Source: Dyella sp. C11
GTDB lineage: Bacteria > Pseudomonadota > Gammaproteobacteria > Xanthomonadales > Rhodanobacteraceae
NCBI RefSeq assembly: GCF_003121485.1
Contig: NZ_QAVX01000015.1
Span: 27,703 to 91,702 of the forward strand
Direction: 5' to 3'
DNA: 64,000 bases
A model generated the notes under the pieces. The model searched no databases. It was not told the origin of the DNA and worked only from the letters and a program-made list of their open reading frames with translations. Numbering within the stretch: position 1 is the stretch's first letter; every line of letters begins with the position of its first letter. The position numbers and the translations under genes were made by a program. Positions 33,433-42,137 of this stretch are shown here, piece after piece.

Positions 33433-34479
33433 GTGACCACCAAGAAGGCCACCATCAAGGATGTGGCGCGCGAGGCGAAGGTCTCGATCGCTTCGGTGTC
33501 GCGCGTGCTCAACGGACTGGGTGGCGTCACCGCGGAAACGCAGGCCGCCGTGCGCAAGGCGGCTGCCCGCCTGCATTACGTGCCCGACAGCGCCGCGCGC
33601 AGCCTCATCACCGGTCGCACCCACACCATTGGCGCCGTGCTGCCCGACCTGTATGGCGAGTTCTTCTCCGAACTCATCCGCGGCATCGATCTGGCCGCGC
33701 GCGCCAAGGGCCTGCACCTGCTCGTCTCCAGCTCGCACGACGGCGTGGAAGATGCCGCCGCGGCCGTGCGTACCATGCGTGGCCGGGTGGACGGCATGAT
33801 CATCCTGTCCGAGTTCGTCGACGGCGACTTCCTCGATCACAACCTGCCGTCGGATTTGCCCGCGGTGTTGCTGGACAGCCCGGTCGACAACCCGCGCTAT
33901 CCGTCGATCAACATGGACAACGTCGCCGGTGCACAGGCGATGGTGAAGCATCTTCTCGATACCGGCCACGCATCGGTGGCCTTCATCAACGGTCCCGCCG
34001 GCAACTACGACGCACAGCAGCGCGAGAAAGGCTATCGCGCGGCGATGGGCCAGCTCGCGCCCAAGGCGAAGCTCAACATCGTGGCCGGCGACTTCAGCGA
34101 AGAATCGGGCTATCGCGCCGGTCGCGAACTGCTGGCCCAGGCCAAGCGTCCGCGCGCCGTGTTCGCCGCCAACGACATGATGGCGGTGGGTTGCCTGTAC
34201 GCCTTCAAGGAAGCCGGCATTCGCGTGCCCGAAGACATCGCGATCGCCGGTTTCGACGACATCCTCATCGCACGGTACGTCTCGCCTTCGCTCAGTACCG
34301 TGAGCGTCAGCATTGCGGATTTGGGCAAGAGCGCGCTGCTCCTGCTCACCGAGCTCATGGAAGGCAAGGGCCACGCCGGCTCCAACACCCGCACCTTGCG
34401 TTGCGACGTTGTCGTACGCGAATCGTGCGGTGCACATCAGACCAACGTTGCAACGAAACATCCTCCGGCGCTCGTCTGA
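33433..34479 (+). CDS. LacI/GalR-family transcriptional regulator of the glucan locus
   Basis: 348 residues from a GTG start with GGGAG 6 nt upstream. HTH at 6-30 (ATIKDVAREAKVSIASVSRV) with the hinge helix around HYVPDSAARSL; the periplasmic-binding-like effector domain follows (TIGAVLPDLYGEFFSELIRG, FAANDMMAVGCLYAF, IAGFDDILIARYVSPSLSTV). It should bind palindromes of GTAAACGTTTAC type, which occur before its own gene, at the TonB receptor start and before the GH1 gene. The inducer is probably a sugar released in the cytoplasm. Confidence 0.93.
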   Translation: MTTKKATIKDVAREAKVSIASVSRVLNGLGGVTAETQAAVRKAAARLHYVPDSAARSLITGRTHTIGAVLPDLYGEFFSELIRGIDLAARAKGLHLLVSSSHDGVEDAAAAVRTMRGRVDGMIILSEFVDGDFLDHNLPSDLPAVLLDSPVDNPRYPSINMDNVAGAQAMVKHLLDTGHASVAFINGPAGNYDAQQREKGYRAAMGQLAPKAKLNIVAGDFSEESGYRAGRELLAQAKRPRAVFAANDMMAVGCLYAFKEAGIRVPEDIAIAGFDDILIARYVSPSLSTVSVSIADLGKSALLLLTELMEGKGHAGSNTRTLRCDVVVRESCGAHQTNVATKHPPALV

Positions 34480-34510
34480 GCGGCGGCCTTTTGTGGGAGG
34501 GGAGATCCAG

Positions 34511-37500
34511 ATGACTAATCAAACTCAGAAAAGTAAACGTTTACTTGCCGCTGCCATCGCTGTTGCCATGGCTTCCACCGCACCGGCCATCAGCTGGGCG
34601 CAGAGCTCTGACGCGACCATTCGCGGCCAGGCTCCCGCCGACACCGACGTGGTCGCCAAGAACACCGCGACCGGTGCTTCCCGTCGTACGCACTCGGACA
34701 AGAGCGGCAGCTACGCGCTGGTCGGCCTGACGCCAGGCACCTACCAGGTGGATGCCGGCCCGGGCACCGAGCGCACGGTCACCGTGACCGTGGCCTCCAC
34801 GTTCCAGTTGAACCTCGCCGCCCCCGCCGCGGCAGGCGCGGCAACGTCGGCCAGCGCCGCCAATGCCCAGAACCTGGGCGGGGTCACCGTCAACGCCACC
34901 ACGCTGCAGGAAGTGAAGACGTCCGAAGTGGGCCAGCTGGTGTCGCTGCGCCAGATCGAGACCACGCCGGCTGCCTCGCGCAACTTCCTCGAGTTCGCCG
35001 ATACCGTGCCGGGCATGGTGTTCACGCGCGATGCCAACGGCAACACCAGCCTGCGCTCCGGTGCACAGGCCAGCTCCAACATCAACGTCTACATCGACGG
35101 CGTGGGCCAGAAGAACTACGTGCTGCCCGGCGGCGTCACTGGCCAGAACAACAGCCAGGGCAATCCGTTCCCGCAGCTGGCGGTGGCCGAGTACAAGGTC
35201 ATCACGTCCAACTACAAGGCCGAATACGACCAGCTGTCCAGTGCGGCGGTCACGGCCGAAACCAAGTCGGGCACCAACGAATTCCACGGTGACGTGTTCG
35301 GTAGCTTCACCAACACCGCCATGCGTGCGGAAACGCCGGCCGAACAGGCTGACGGCAAGAAAGTGCCTTCCAAGGAGAAGGACTACGGTTTCGACATCGG
35401 CGGCCCGATCCTGAAGGATCAGGCGCACTTCTACCTCGCCTATGAAGGCAAGGAATTCGACAGCCCGATCACCGTGTCGCCGACCGGCGATTCCACCCTG
35501 TGGGCCAACCTGCCGCAGAGTGCGAAGGACGGCATCGGCCCTGCCGCGTTGCCGTTCAAGGAAAACAACTGGTTCGGCAAGGTGGACTGGGAGCCGACGG
35601 ACCGCGACCGCATCGAAGTGAGCGGCAAGTACCGCGACGAAACCGCCATCAGCGGCATCGGCGGCGCCAGCACGGCGAACTCGGCGCTCGATACGCGCAA
35701 CACCGACAAGCGCTTCGACATCCGCTGGGATCACAGCACCGACAGCTGGTTCAACCGCCTGCAGGCCACCTACGAGGACGCGGTCTACAACCCCACGCCC
35801 ATCACCACGGGCTACGGCGCGGCCTACACGGCTTACAACGACCAGAACCAGACCATCCTGACGGATGGCTCCTCGCCGCTGTCGTACCAGAACAAGGGCC
35901 AGAAGGGTCCGGCCATCTCCGACGACTTCACCCTCAACGACGTGCAGTGGCACGGTGACCACGTCATCAAGATGGGCGTGAAGTTCAAGTCGGTGAAGCT
36001 GACCGCGCAGGACGCGGGCGACACCAACGCGCTGTACACCTACGCCGTGGGTCCGGATGGCACCGAGTCCATTCCGTACAAGGTGCAGTTCGGTTCCCCG
36101 GTGCCGGGCGAGAGTCCGGTGGCGACCAGCCGCGACAAGCAGTTCGGCACCTACATCCAGGACGACTGGCAGGTGGACGACCACTGGACCTTCAACCTGG
36201 GCGTGCGTTGGGACTACGAAAAGACGCCGTCGTACCTCGACTACGTCACGCCGGCCGACGTCGTGTCCGCACTCTACTCGCAGGACCCGAACGCACCCGC
36301 GGGCCAGACCTACGCACAGACGCTCGCCAAGGGCGGCGTGAACATCAACGACTACATCTCCACCGGCAACAACCGCAAGGCGAAGAAGAACGAAATCCAG
36401 CCGCGCCTGGGCTTCTCCAACGACCTGTTCGGCGACGAAGAGCACGTCATCTTCGGTGGCTGGGGCCGTTCGTACGATCGCAACCTGTACGAATCGCTGC
36501 AGGTCGAGCAGACCAAGTCGGTGCTGTCGCAGCCCACGCTGAACTTCAACACGCCGCTGGTGCCGTGCGCGCTCGGCCCGTCGTGCCTGGACTGGAACCC
36601 GGCGTACCTGAACATCGCTGCGTTGCAGGCACTCGTCGCAGGCACCACCGCCGGCAAGGAAGTGGACCTGGTCAACAACAACCTGAAGGCGCCGTATTCC
36701 GATCAGATGAGCATCGGCATGCGCAACAAGATCGGTGACTGGAATACCAGCGTCAGCTTCGTGAACATCAAGAGTCACGACGGCATCGTGTACACGCTGG
36801 GCAACCGCTATCCGGACGGCAGCTTCTGGCAGAACGGCAGCCAGCCGTGGAGCTACGGCATCCCGGGCTTCGGCAGCCTGATCATCGGCAACAGCGGCCT
36901 GAAGACCAAGACCAACCAGTTCCTGATCTCCGCCGAGAAGCCCTATACGGTGGATTCGCACTGGAGCGCATCGTTCGCGTACACCTACACGAACGCCGTG
37001 CAGAACAACGACAACAACGATCCGACCGACCAGTACGCGTTCGACTTCTCCAGCATCGGCGCCTACCCGTACACGGGTGCCGGCGTGGCGCGTCACCGCC
37101 TGGTCGCCACCGGCTCGCTGGATGGTCCGTGGGGTTTCGTGTTCGGCAGCAAGCTGACGTTGGCCACGCCGATCCCCGATCTCAACCTGGCGTGCTACGG
37201 CCTGCCGGCCACGGGTGAGGAAATCGGCAGCGTGAACGGTGCCGGTTGCCAGTCCGTGTCGATCCATCCGCCCGGCGAAGGCAAGTTCCTGATCGGCGGC
37301 AAGGTGTTCGGTTACCGCGACCTGGACCTGCAGGCGACGAAGAACTTCAAGATCTGGGGCAACTTCAACGGCTACGTGCGCATCGATCTGCTCAACGCGT
37401 TCAACTGGAACAACTACGCCACCTATATCGAGAGCTGGGGTTCCAACGGCGTGTTGAACAAGCGTGCCGTGATCTACAACCCCACCGGCGACATCACCGG

Positions 37501-37543
37501 TTACACGCGTACCCTCAAGGTCACCGCTGGTATCAATTTCTAA
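34511..37543 (+). CDS. TonB-dependent receptor (Oar-like, carboxypeptidase-regulatory N-domain)
   Basis: 1010 residues. Signal peptide ends near ISWA-QS (residue 30). A CarboxypepD_reg-like domain follows (ADTDVVAKNTATGASRRTHS..GSYALVGLTPGTYQV), then a plug domain (ETTPAASRNFLEFADTVPGM) and a long beta-barrel ending in LKVTAGINF with terminal Phe. Outer-membrane active transporter; in this context it probably imports glucan oligosaccharides. GGAGGGGAGATCC precedes the ATG. A perfect 16-bp operator-like palindrome lies inside codons 7-12. An intrinsic terminator follows at 37583-37610. Confidence 0.93.
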   Translation: MTNQTQKSKRLLAAAIAVAMASTAPAISWAQSSDATIRGQAPADTDVVAKNTATGASRRTHSDKSGSYALVGLTPGTYQVDAGPGTERTVTVTVASTFQLNLAAPAAAGAATSASAANAQNLGGVTVNATTLQEVKTSEVGQLVSLRQIETTPAASRNFLEFADTVPGMVFTRDANGNTSLRSGAQASSNINVYIDGVGQKNYVLPGGVTGQNNSQGNPFPQLAVAEYKVITSNYKAEYDQLSSAAVTAETKSGTNEFHGDVFGSFTNTAMRAETPAEQADGKKVPSKEKDYGFDIGGPILKDQAHFYLAYEGKEFDSPITVSPTGDSTLWANLPQSAKDGIGPAALPFKENNWFGKVDWEPTDRDRIEVSGKYRDETAISGIGGASTANSALDTRNTDKRFDIRWDHSTDSWFNRLQATYEDAVYNPTPITTGYGAAYTAYNDQNQTILTDGSSPLSYQNKGQKGPAISDDFTLNDVQWHGDHVIKMGVKFKSVKLTAQDAGDTNALYTYAVGPDGTESIPYKVQFGSPVPGESPVATSRDKQFGTYIQDDWQVDDHWTFNLGVRWDYEKTPSYLDYVTPADVVSALYSQDPNAPAGQTYAQTLAKGGVNINDYISTGNNRKAKKNEIQPRLGFSNDLFGDEEHVIFGGWGRSYDRNLYESLQVEQTKSVLSQPTLNFNTPLVPCALGPSCLDWNPAYLNIAALQALVAGTTAGKEVDLVNNNLKAPYSDQMSIGMRNKIGDWNTSVSFVNIKSHDGIVYTLGNRYPDGSFWQNGSQPWSYGIPGFGSLIIGNSGLKTKTNQFLISAEKPYTVDSHWSASFAYTYTNAVQNNDNNDPTDQYAFDFSSIGAYPYTGAGVARHRLVATGSLDGPWGFVFGSKLTLATPIPDLNLACYGLPATGEEIGSVNGAGCQSVSIHPPGEGKFLIGGKVFGYRDLDLQATKNFKIWGNFNGYVRIDLLNAFNWNNYATYIESWGSNGVLNKRAVIYNPTGDITGYTRTLKVTAGINF
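34531..34546. promoter_or_regulatory. Perfect LacI-type palindrome inside the TonB-receptor start
   Basis: AAGTAAACGTTTACTT is a perfect 16-bp palindrome covering codons 7-12 of the receptor gene (Lys-Ser-Lys-Arg-Leu-Leu of the signal peptide). Its core GTAAACGTTTAC is the classic LacI/GalR half-site pair. A repressor bound here would block elongation or initiation just downstream of the start. Confidence 0.8.
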
Positions 37544-37582
37544 GTGGCACCCCCCCAAGCCATCAGGACGATGGCATTTCAT

Positions 37583-37610
37583 GAGGCCCGCATTTTGCGG
37601 GCCTCTCTTT
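37583..37610 (+). terminator. Intrinsic terminator after the TonB receptor gene
   Basis: GAGGCCCGCA (37583-37592) pairs perfectly with TGCGGGCCTC (37596-37605) around a 3-nt loop and is followed by TCTTT. It separates the receptor transcript from the glycoamylase-family gene, whose start therefore lies after it. Confidence 0.85.
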
Positions 37611-37646
37611 GAGAGCATCATCGGCACCTGCGTGGAGGTATCGGTC

Positions 37647-39125
37647 ATGCGTCAGGACAAACGAATCATGAGCAAGCGACTTCTGCGCGCCGTCCTGTTC
37701 GGCGCACTCACCCTCGCCGTCGGCACGGTCACGGCGGCACCCACGGCCAGTGACGCACCCAGCCTGAAGTACGGCGCATTGCCACAGGACCAGCGCGCCG
37801 CCATCGACGAGCTGGAGCAACGCACTTTCCAGTGGTTCTGGGACAGCGCCGATCCAAAGACCGGCCTGGTGCCCGATCATTGGCCGGGCGACTCGTTCGC
37901 CAGCATTGCCTCGGTGGGCTTCGCACTCACCGCCTATGGCGTGGGCGTGGAACGAGGCTACGTGACGCGCGAGCAGGCGGTGGATCGCACGCTGGCCACC
38001 TTGCGTTTCTTCAACGACGCCGCGCAGAACGACAGCGAAGACGACGCCACCGGCTATCACGGCTTCTTCTATCACTTCCTCGACATGAAGACCGGCAAGC
38101 GCTACGGCCGCGGCGTGGAACTGTCGAGCGTGGATACCACGCTGCTGCTTGGTGGCGTGCTGTTCGCGCAGACCTATTTCGACAAGCACGACGCGAAGGA
38201 AAAGCAGATCCGCGACCTGGCCGACACCATCTATCGGCGCGTCGAATGGACCTGGATGCAGCCCAAGGCGCCGCTGATCAGCATGGGCTGGACACCGGGC
38301 GGCAAGTTCATTCCGGCGAACTGGAAGGGTTACGACGAAGGCATGCTGGTGTACGTGCTGGCGATGGGCTCGCCCACGCACCCGGTGAGCGACGATGCGT
38401 GGCAGGCATGGGCCAGCACGTATCCCAAGCAGTGGGGCGAGTTCCAGGGACGCACGTTCCTCAACTTCGCACCCATGTTCGGCCACCAGTACAGCGAGTC
38501 GTGGATCGATTTCCGCGGCATCCGTGATCAATGGAGCCGCGACCACGACATGGACTACTTCGAGAACAGTCGCCAGGCGACCTACGCGCAGCGCAGCTAC
38601 GCCATCGCCAACCCCAACCATTGGGAGGACTACGGCGAGAACATCTGGGGCCTCACCGCATGCAATGGCCCGGGCGACGCCGTGGTGAAGCGCGACGATG
38701 GCAGCACGCGTGCATTCTACGGTTACACCGCGCGTGGCGCAGGCCTGGATTACATCTCCGATGACGGTACCATCGCGCCGACAGCCGCTGGCGGTTCCAT
38801 CGCGTTTGCGCCGGAAATCGTGGTACCGGCGTTGCTGGAGATGAAGAAGCGCTACGGTGACGCGGTGTATGGCAAGTACGGTTTCGTCGATGCCTTCAAC
38901 CCGAGCTACGACACCGGCACAACGCCGAAGGAAGGTCGTGTAGTGCCAAACATGGGCTGGGCCGACGACAAGCAGATTGGCATTGACCAGGGCCCCATCG
39001 TGCTGATGATCGAGAACTGGCGCAGCGGTTTCGTATGGAACGTGATGCGCAAGAACCCGTACGTCCGCAAGGGCCTGGAGCGCGCCGGCTTCACCGGCGG
39101 CTGGCTGGATCACAAGAAGTCGTAA
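37647..39125 (+). CDS. Secreted glycoamylase-family protein (GH144-like, putative endo-glucanase)
   Basis: 492 residues; signal peptide MRQDKRIMSKRLLRAVLFGA..VTAA. The body is an (alpha/alpha)6-type glycoamylase domain: DELEQRTFQWFWDSADPKTG, DHWPGDSFASIASVGFALTA, GWTPGGKFIPANWKGYDEGM and LVYVLAMGSPTHPV. This is the Pfam Glycoamylase domain that includes GH144 endo-beta-1,2-glucanases; family membership is from recall. The ATG at 37647 is chosen because GGAGG lies 8 nt upstream and the earlier frame runs through the terminator. Probably cleaves a beta-glucan in the periplasm before import by the ABC system three bases downstream. Confidence 0.82.
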   Translation: MRQDKRIMSKRLLRAVLFGALTLAVGTVTAAPTASDAPSLKYGALPQDQRAAIDELEQRTFQWFWDSADPKTGLVPDHWPGDSFASIASVGFALTAYGVGVERGYVTREQAVDRTLATLRFFNDAAQNDSEDDATGYHGFFYHFLDMKTGKRYGRGVELSSVDTTLLLGGVLFAQTYFDKHDAKEKQIRDLADTIYRRVEWTWMQPKAPLISMGWTPGGKFIPANWKGYDEGMLVYVLAMGSPTHPVSDDAWQAWASTYPKQWGEFQGRTFLNFAPMFGHQYSESWIDFRGIRDQWSRDHDMDYFENSRQATYAQRSYAIANPNHWEDYGENIWGLTACNGPGDAVVKRDDGSTRAFYGYTARGAGLDYISDDGTIAPTAAGGSIAFAPEIVVPALLEMKKRYGDAVYGKYGFVDAFNPSYDTGTTPKEGRVVPNMGWADDKQIGIDQGPIVLMIENWRSGFVWNVMRKNPYVRKGLERAGFTGGWLDHKKS

Positions 39126-39128
39126 TCG

Positions 39129-40436
39129 ATGCCTGAACCATCCCGCCCCGGCAGCACCGTGACGAACCGGACAGTGCGCTGTCTGCGGGTTCTCGCTGTG
39201 CTGTTGCTGGCGGGTTGCTCATCGTCGAACGATTCGCGCACGCTGACCTTCTGGACCATCGGCCGCGAAGGTGAGGCCGTGGTGAAGCTGCTGCCTGAGT
39301 TCGAGCGCGAGCACCCGGACATCCACGTCAAGGTGCAGCAGATGCCGTTGAGCGCAGCGCACCAGAAATTGCTCACGGCATTCGCGGGCGATTCCACGCC
39401 GGACCTCAGCCAGCTCGGCAACACGTGGCTACCCGAGTTCGTGGCGTTGCGCGCCATCGACCCGCTGCAGCGGCGGGTCGATGCATCAACCATCGTGAAG
39501 CCGGACGACTACTTCGCGCACATCTGGTCCACCAACCTGGTGGATGGCGAGCTGTATGGCATCCCGTGGTACGTGGACACGCGCTTGCTGTTCTATCGAC
39601 GCGACCTGCTGAAGGCCGCCGGGTTCGACACGCCACCACAGGACTGGGCGCAATGGCGGCAGATGCTGGCGGCGTTGAGCCACCCGGATCGCGGCATCTA
39701 CGGCATCCTGCTGCCGACCAACGAGTACGAACAGCTGATGTCGCTGGCGCTCCAGCAGCCCGAGTCCATGCTTCGCGACGGCGGACGCTACGGCAACTTC
39801 CGCAGCGAAGGGTTCAAGCGTGCGTTGGCGTTCTACGTGGATACGTTCCACCAGCGCCAGGCGCCGGCCATAACGGCGGTGGAAGCCGGTAACCCGTGGG
39901 AAGAATTCGGGCGCGGGGTTTACGCGTTCTACTTCTCCGGGCCGTGGAATATTGGCGAGTTTCGACAGCGATTGCCTGCCGACGAGGGCGAATGGGCGAC
40001 GGCGCCGCTGCCTGGCCCCGACAGTGCCGGCGTCGGTGCAGCCGGTGGATCGAGCCTCGTGGTGTTTCGCCATTCAAAGCACAAGGACGACGCTTGGGCC
40101 CTGATCGAATACCTCTCGCGGCCCGACGTGCAGCAACGCTTCTACGATCTGCTGGGCGACATGCCGGCACGCCGCAGCGCGTGGGATGGCGGCAGCCTGC
40201 GTACCGATCCGAAAGTGCAGGCGTTCCGGGAACAGCTGGAACATGTCAGGGCCACGCCATCCGTGCCCGAGTGGGAACAGATCGTCAACGAGATGCAGCT
40301 GGTGGCGGCACAGGCTGTCGCGGGTGAACTGACGGTGGATCAGGCCGCCGAGGAAATGGATCGCCGCGCCGATCGCATCCTGGAGAAGCGCCGCTGGATA
40401 CTCGATCATCCGCGCGCCGCGAAGGCCGCACCATGA
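39129..40436 (+). CDS. Sugar ABC transporter substrate-binding lipoprotein (CUT1)
   Basis: 435 residues. Lipoprotein signal ending VLLLAGC-SSSN, lipidation at about Cys30. Extracellular-solute-binding family 1 features: TLTFWTIGREGEAVVKLLPE, FAGDSTPDLSQLGNTWLPEF, DGELYGIPWYVDTRLLFYRR and a late aromatic cluster NPWEEFGRGVYAFYFSGPWN. It delivers an oligosaccharide to the permeases encoded next; its stop overlaps the first permease start by ATGA. Three bases separate it from the glycoamylase-family gene, so they share an operon. Confidence 0.93.
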   Translation: MPEPSRPGSTVTNRTVRCLRVLAVLLLAGCSSSNDSRTLTFWTIGREGEAVVKLLPEFEREHPDIHVKVQQMPLSAAHQKLLTAFAGDSTPDLSQLGNTWLPEFVALRAIDPLQRRVDASTIVKPDDYFAHIWSTNLVDGELYGIPWYVDTRLLFYRRDLLKAAGFDTPPQDWAQWRQMLAALSHPDRGIYGILLPTNEYEQLMSLALQQPESMLRDGGRYGNFRSEGFKRALAFYVDTFHQRQAPAITAVEAGNPWEEFGRGVYAFYFSGPWNIGEFRQRLPADEGEWATAPLPGPDSAGVGAAGGSSLVVFRHSKHKDDAWALIEYLSRPDVQQRFYDLLGDMPARRSAWDGGSLRTDPKVQAFREQLEHVRATPSVPEWEQIVNEMQLVAAQAVAGELTVDQAAEEMDRRADRILEKRRWILDHPRAAKAAP

Positions 40437-41311
40437 ACCGCCAGCACGCGGCATGGTGGTTCCTGACACCGGCGCTGCTGGTGCTCGGCATCTTCTTCCT
40501 GTTGCCGGTGATCGCGGCATTGGGCCTCAGCCTGACCGATTACGACCTGTACGCGCTGGCGGATATTCGCCACCTGCGTTTCGTCGCACTGGGCAACTAT
40601 TGGGACCTGCTGCACCAGCGCAAATTCTGGTCGGCGCTGGGCCATACGTTCTACTTCGTGCTCGTGGGCGTGCCGCTGTCGATCGCGGTGTCGCTGTGCG
40701 CGGCGCTGCTGCTCAATTCACCGCTTGTCCGTTTCAAGACGTTCTTCCGCACCGCACTGTTCGCGCCGGTGGTTACCACCGTGGTCGCCGTCGCGGTGGT
40801 ATGGCGCTACATCTTCAACACCAAGTACGGGTGGTTGAACTACGTGCTCGGCCTGGTGGGGATTCACCCAGTGGACTGGCTGGGTGATCCTCACTGGGCC
40901 ATGCCCTCGATCATCCTGTTCGCGGTGTGGAAGAACTTTGGCTACAACATGATCATCTTCCTGGCCGGCTTGCAGGCCATTCCACGCGACCTGTATGAAG
41001 CCGCGCGCATCGATGGCGCCTCGGCATGGCAGCAGTTCCGGCACATCACGCTGCCCATGCTCGGGCCTACCTTGCTGATGGTCGCCATCCTCACCGTGTC
41101 GGGCTATTTCCAATTGTTCGCCGAGCCCTACGTGATGACGGAAGGCGGTCCGCTGCAAAGCACCACCAGCGTGCTCTACCTGATGTACAACGAAGGCTTC
41201 AAATGGTGGAACTTCGGCAGTGCATCCGCGGTGGCGTTCCTGCTGTTCGTGATCATGTTCGTGGTCACCGCGCTCATGTTGCGCATCGGGCGTCGGGGTG
41301 AGGCGGCATGA
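40433..41311 (+). CDS. Sugar ABC transporter permease, MalF/UgpA type
   Basis: 292 residues with six membrane spans. N-terminal AWWFLTPALLVLGIFFLLPV is typical. The cytoplasmic EAA loop is EAARIDGASAWQQFRHITLP, the contact point with the ATPase. It forms the channel with the next permease. Coupled to both neighbours by ATGA overlaps. Confidence 0.94.
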   Translation: MNRQHAAWWFLTPALLVLGIFFLLPVIAALGLSLTDYDLYALADIRHLRFVALGNYWDLLHQRKFWSALGHTFYFVLVGVPLSIAVSLCAALLLNSPLVRFKTFFRTALFAPVVTTVVAVAVVWRYIFNTKYGWLNYVLGLVGIHPVDWLGDPHWAMPSIILFAVWKNFGYNMIIFLAGLQAIPRDLYEAARIDGASAWQQFRHITLPMLGPTLLMVAILTVSGYFQLFAEPYVMTEGGPLQSTTSVLYLMYNEGFKWWNFGSASAVAFLLFVIMFVVTALMLRIGRRGEAA

Positions 41312-42129
41312 GTCCTCGCATGGCAAAGGCACTTGTCCATGGCCTGCTGATCGGCGGCGCACTGGTCGCGATCTTTCCGTTGCTGTGGATGCTGGCGGTG
41401 TCGTTCATGCGGCCGGGCGAGGCAGGCAGCCTTCCGCCGCCGCTGTGGCCTGCGCATCCCACATGGAATAACTACGAAGTGTTGTTCCTGCGCGCGGGCG
41501 TTGGCCACTACCTGTTCAACAGCTTTGCGATAGCCACGGCCATCACCGTGTTGTCGCTCGCGTTCAACCTGATGGCGGGCTATGCCTTTGCCAAGCTGCG
41601 CTTCGCCGGGCGCGAACGTCTTTTCCAGCTCATGCTGGGCATGCTGGTGATTCCCGCGCAGGTCGCCATGATGCCGCTGTTCCTGATGCTCAAGTACCTG
41701 CATCTGGTGAACAGCTACGCCGCCGTGATCATGCCCGCCATGGCCACGGCATTCGGTGTGTTTCTCGTGCGCCAGTACGCGCGTGGCATTCCCGACGAAC
41801 TGCTGGAGGCGGCGCGCATCGACGGCGCCAGCGAATGGCGCATTTTCGCCCGCATCGTGTTGCCCTTGCTCAAGCCCATCATGGTGACGCTGGCCATCTT
41901 CACGTTCCTCACCGCGTGGAACGACTTCATGTGGCCGCTGATCGCCCTGACCGGGCAGGAGCACTACACGCTGCCGCTGGGGCTTGCCTCGCTGGCGCGC
42001 GAACACGCGCAGGACAGCGAGTTGATGATGGCCGGTTCCGTGGTCACCGTGGTTCCCGTGCTGGCGCTGTTCCTCGCCATGCAGCGCTACTACATCGAAG
42101 GGTTGCTGATGGGCAGCGTGAAAGGCTGA
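41308..42129 (+). CDS. Sugar ABC transporter permease, MalG/UgpE type
   Basis: 273 residues, six spans. EAA loop: LLEAARIDGASEWRIFARIVLP. Other MalG-like features are LLWMLAVSFMRPGEAGS in the first periplasmic loop region and AGYAFAKLRFAGRERLF. Last gene of the plus-strand block; the ATPase gene converges on it with an 8-bp gap. Confidence 0.94.
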   Translation: MSPRMAKALVHGLLIGGALVAIFPLLWMLAVSFMRPGEAGSLPPPLWPAHPTWNNYEVLFLRAGVGHYLFNSFAIATAITVLSLAFNLMAGYAFAKLRFAGRERLFQLMLGMLVIPAQVAMMPLFLMLKYLHLVNSYAAVIMPAMATAFGVFLVRQYARGIPDELLEAARIDGASEWRIFARIVLPLLKPIMVTLAIFTFLTAWNDFMWPLIALTGQEHYTLPLGLASLAREHAQDSELMMAGSVVTVVPVLALFLAMQRYYIEGLLMGSVKG

Positions 42130-42137
42130 TGCGCAGC

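Noticed and set aside
34541..37648. 1035-codon minus-strand frame antisense to the TonB receptor
   Set aside because: Shadow of a high-GC gene: composition is Val/Arg/His-rich with no domain, while the plus strand encodes a full receptor with signal peptide.
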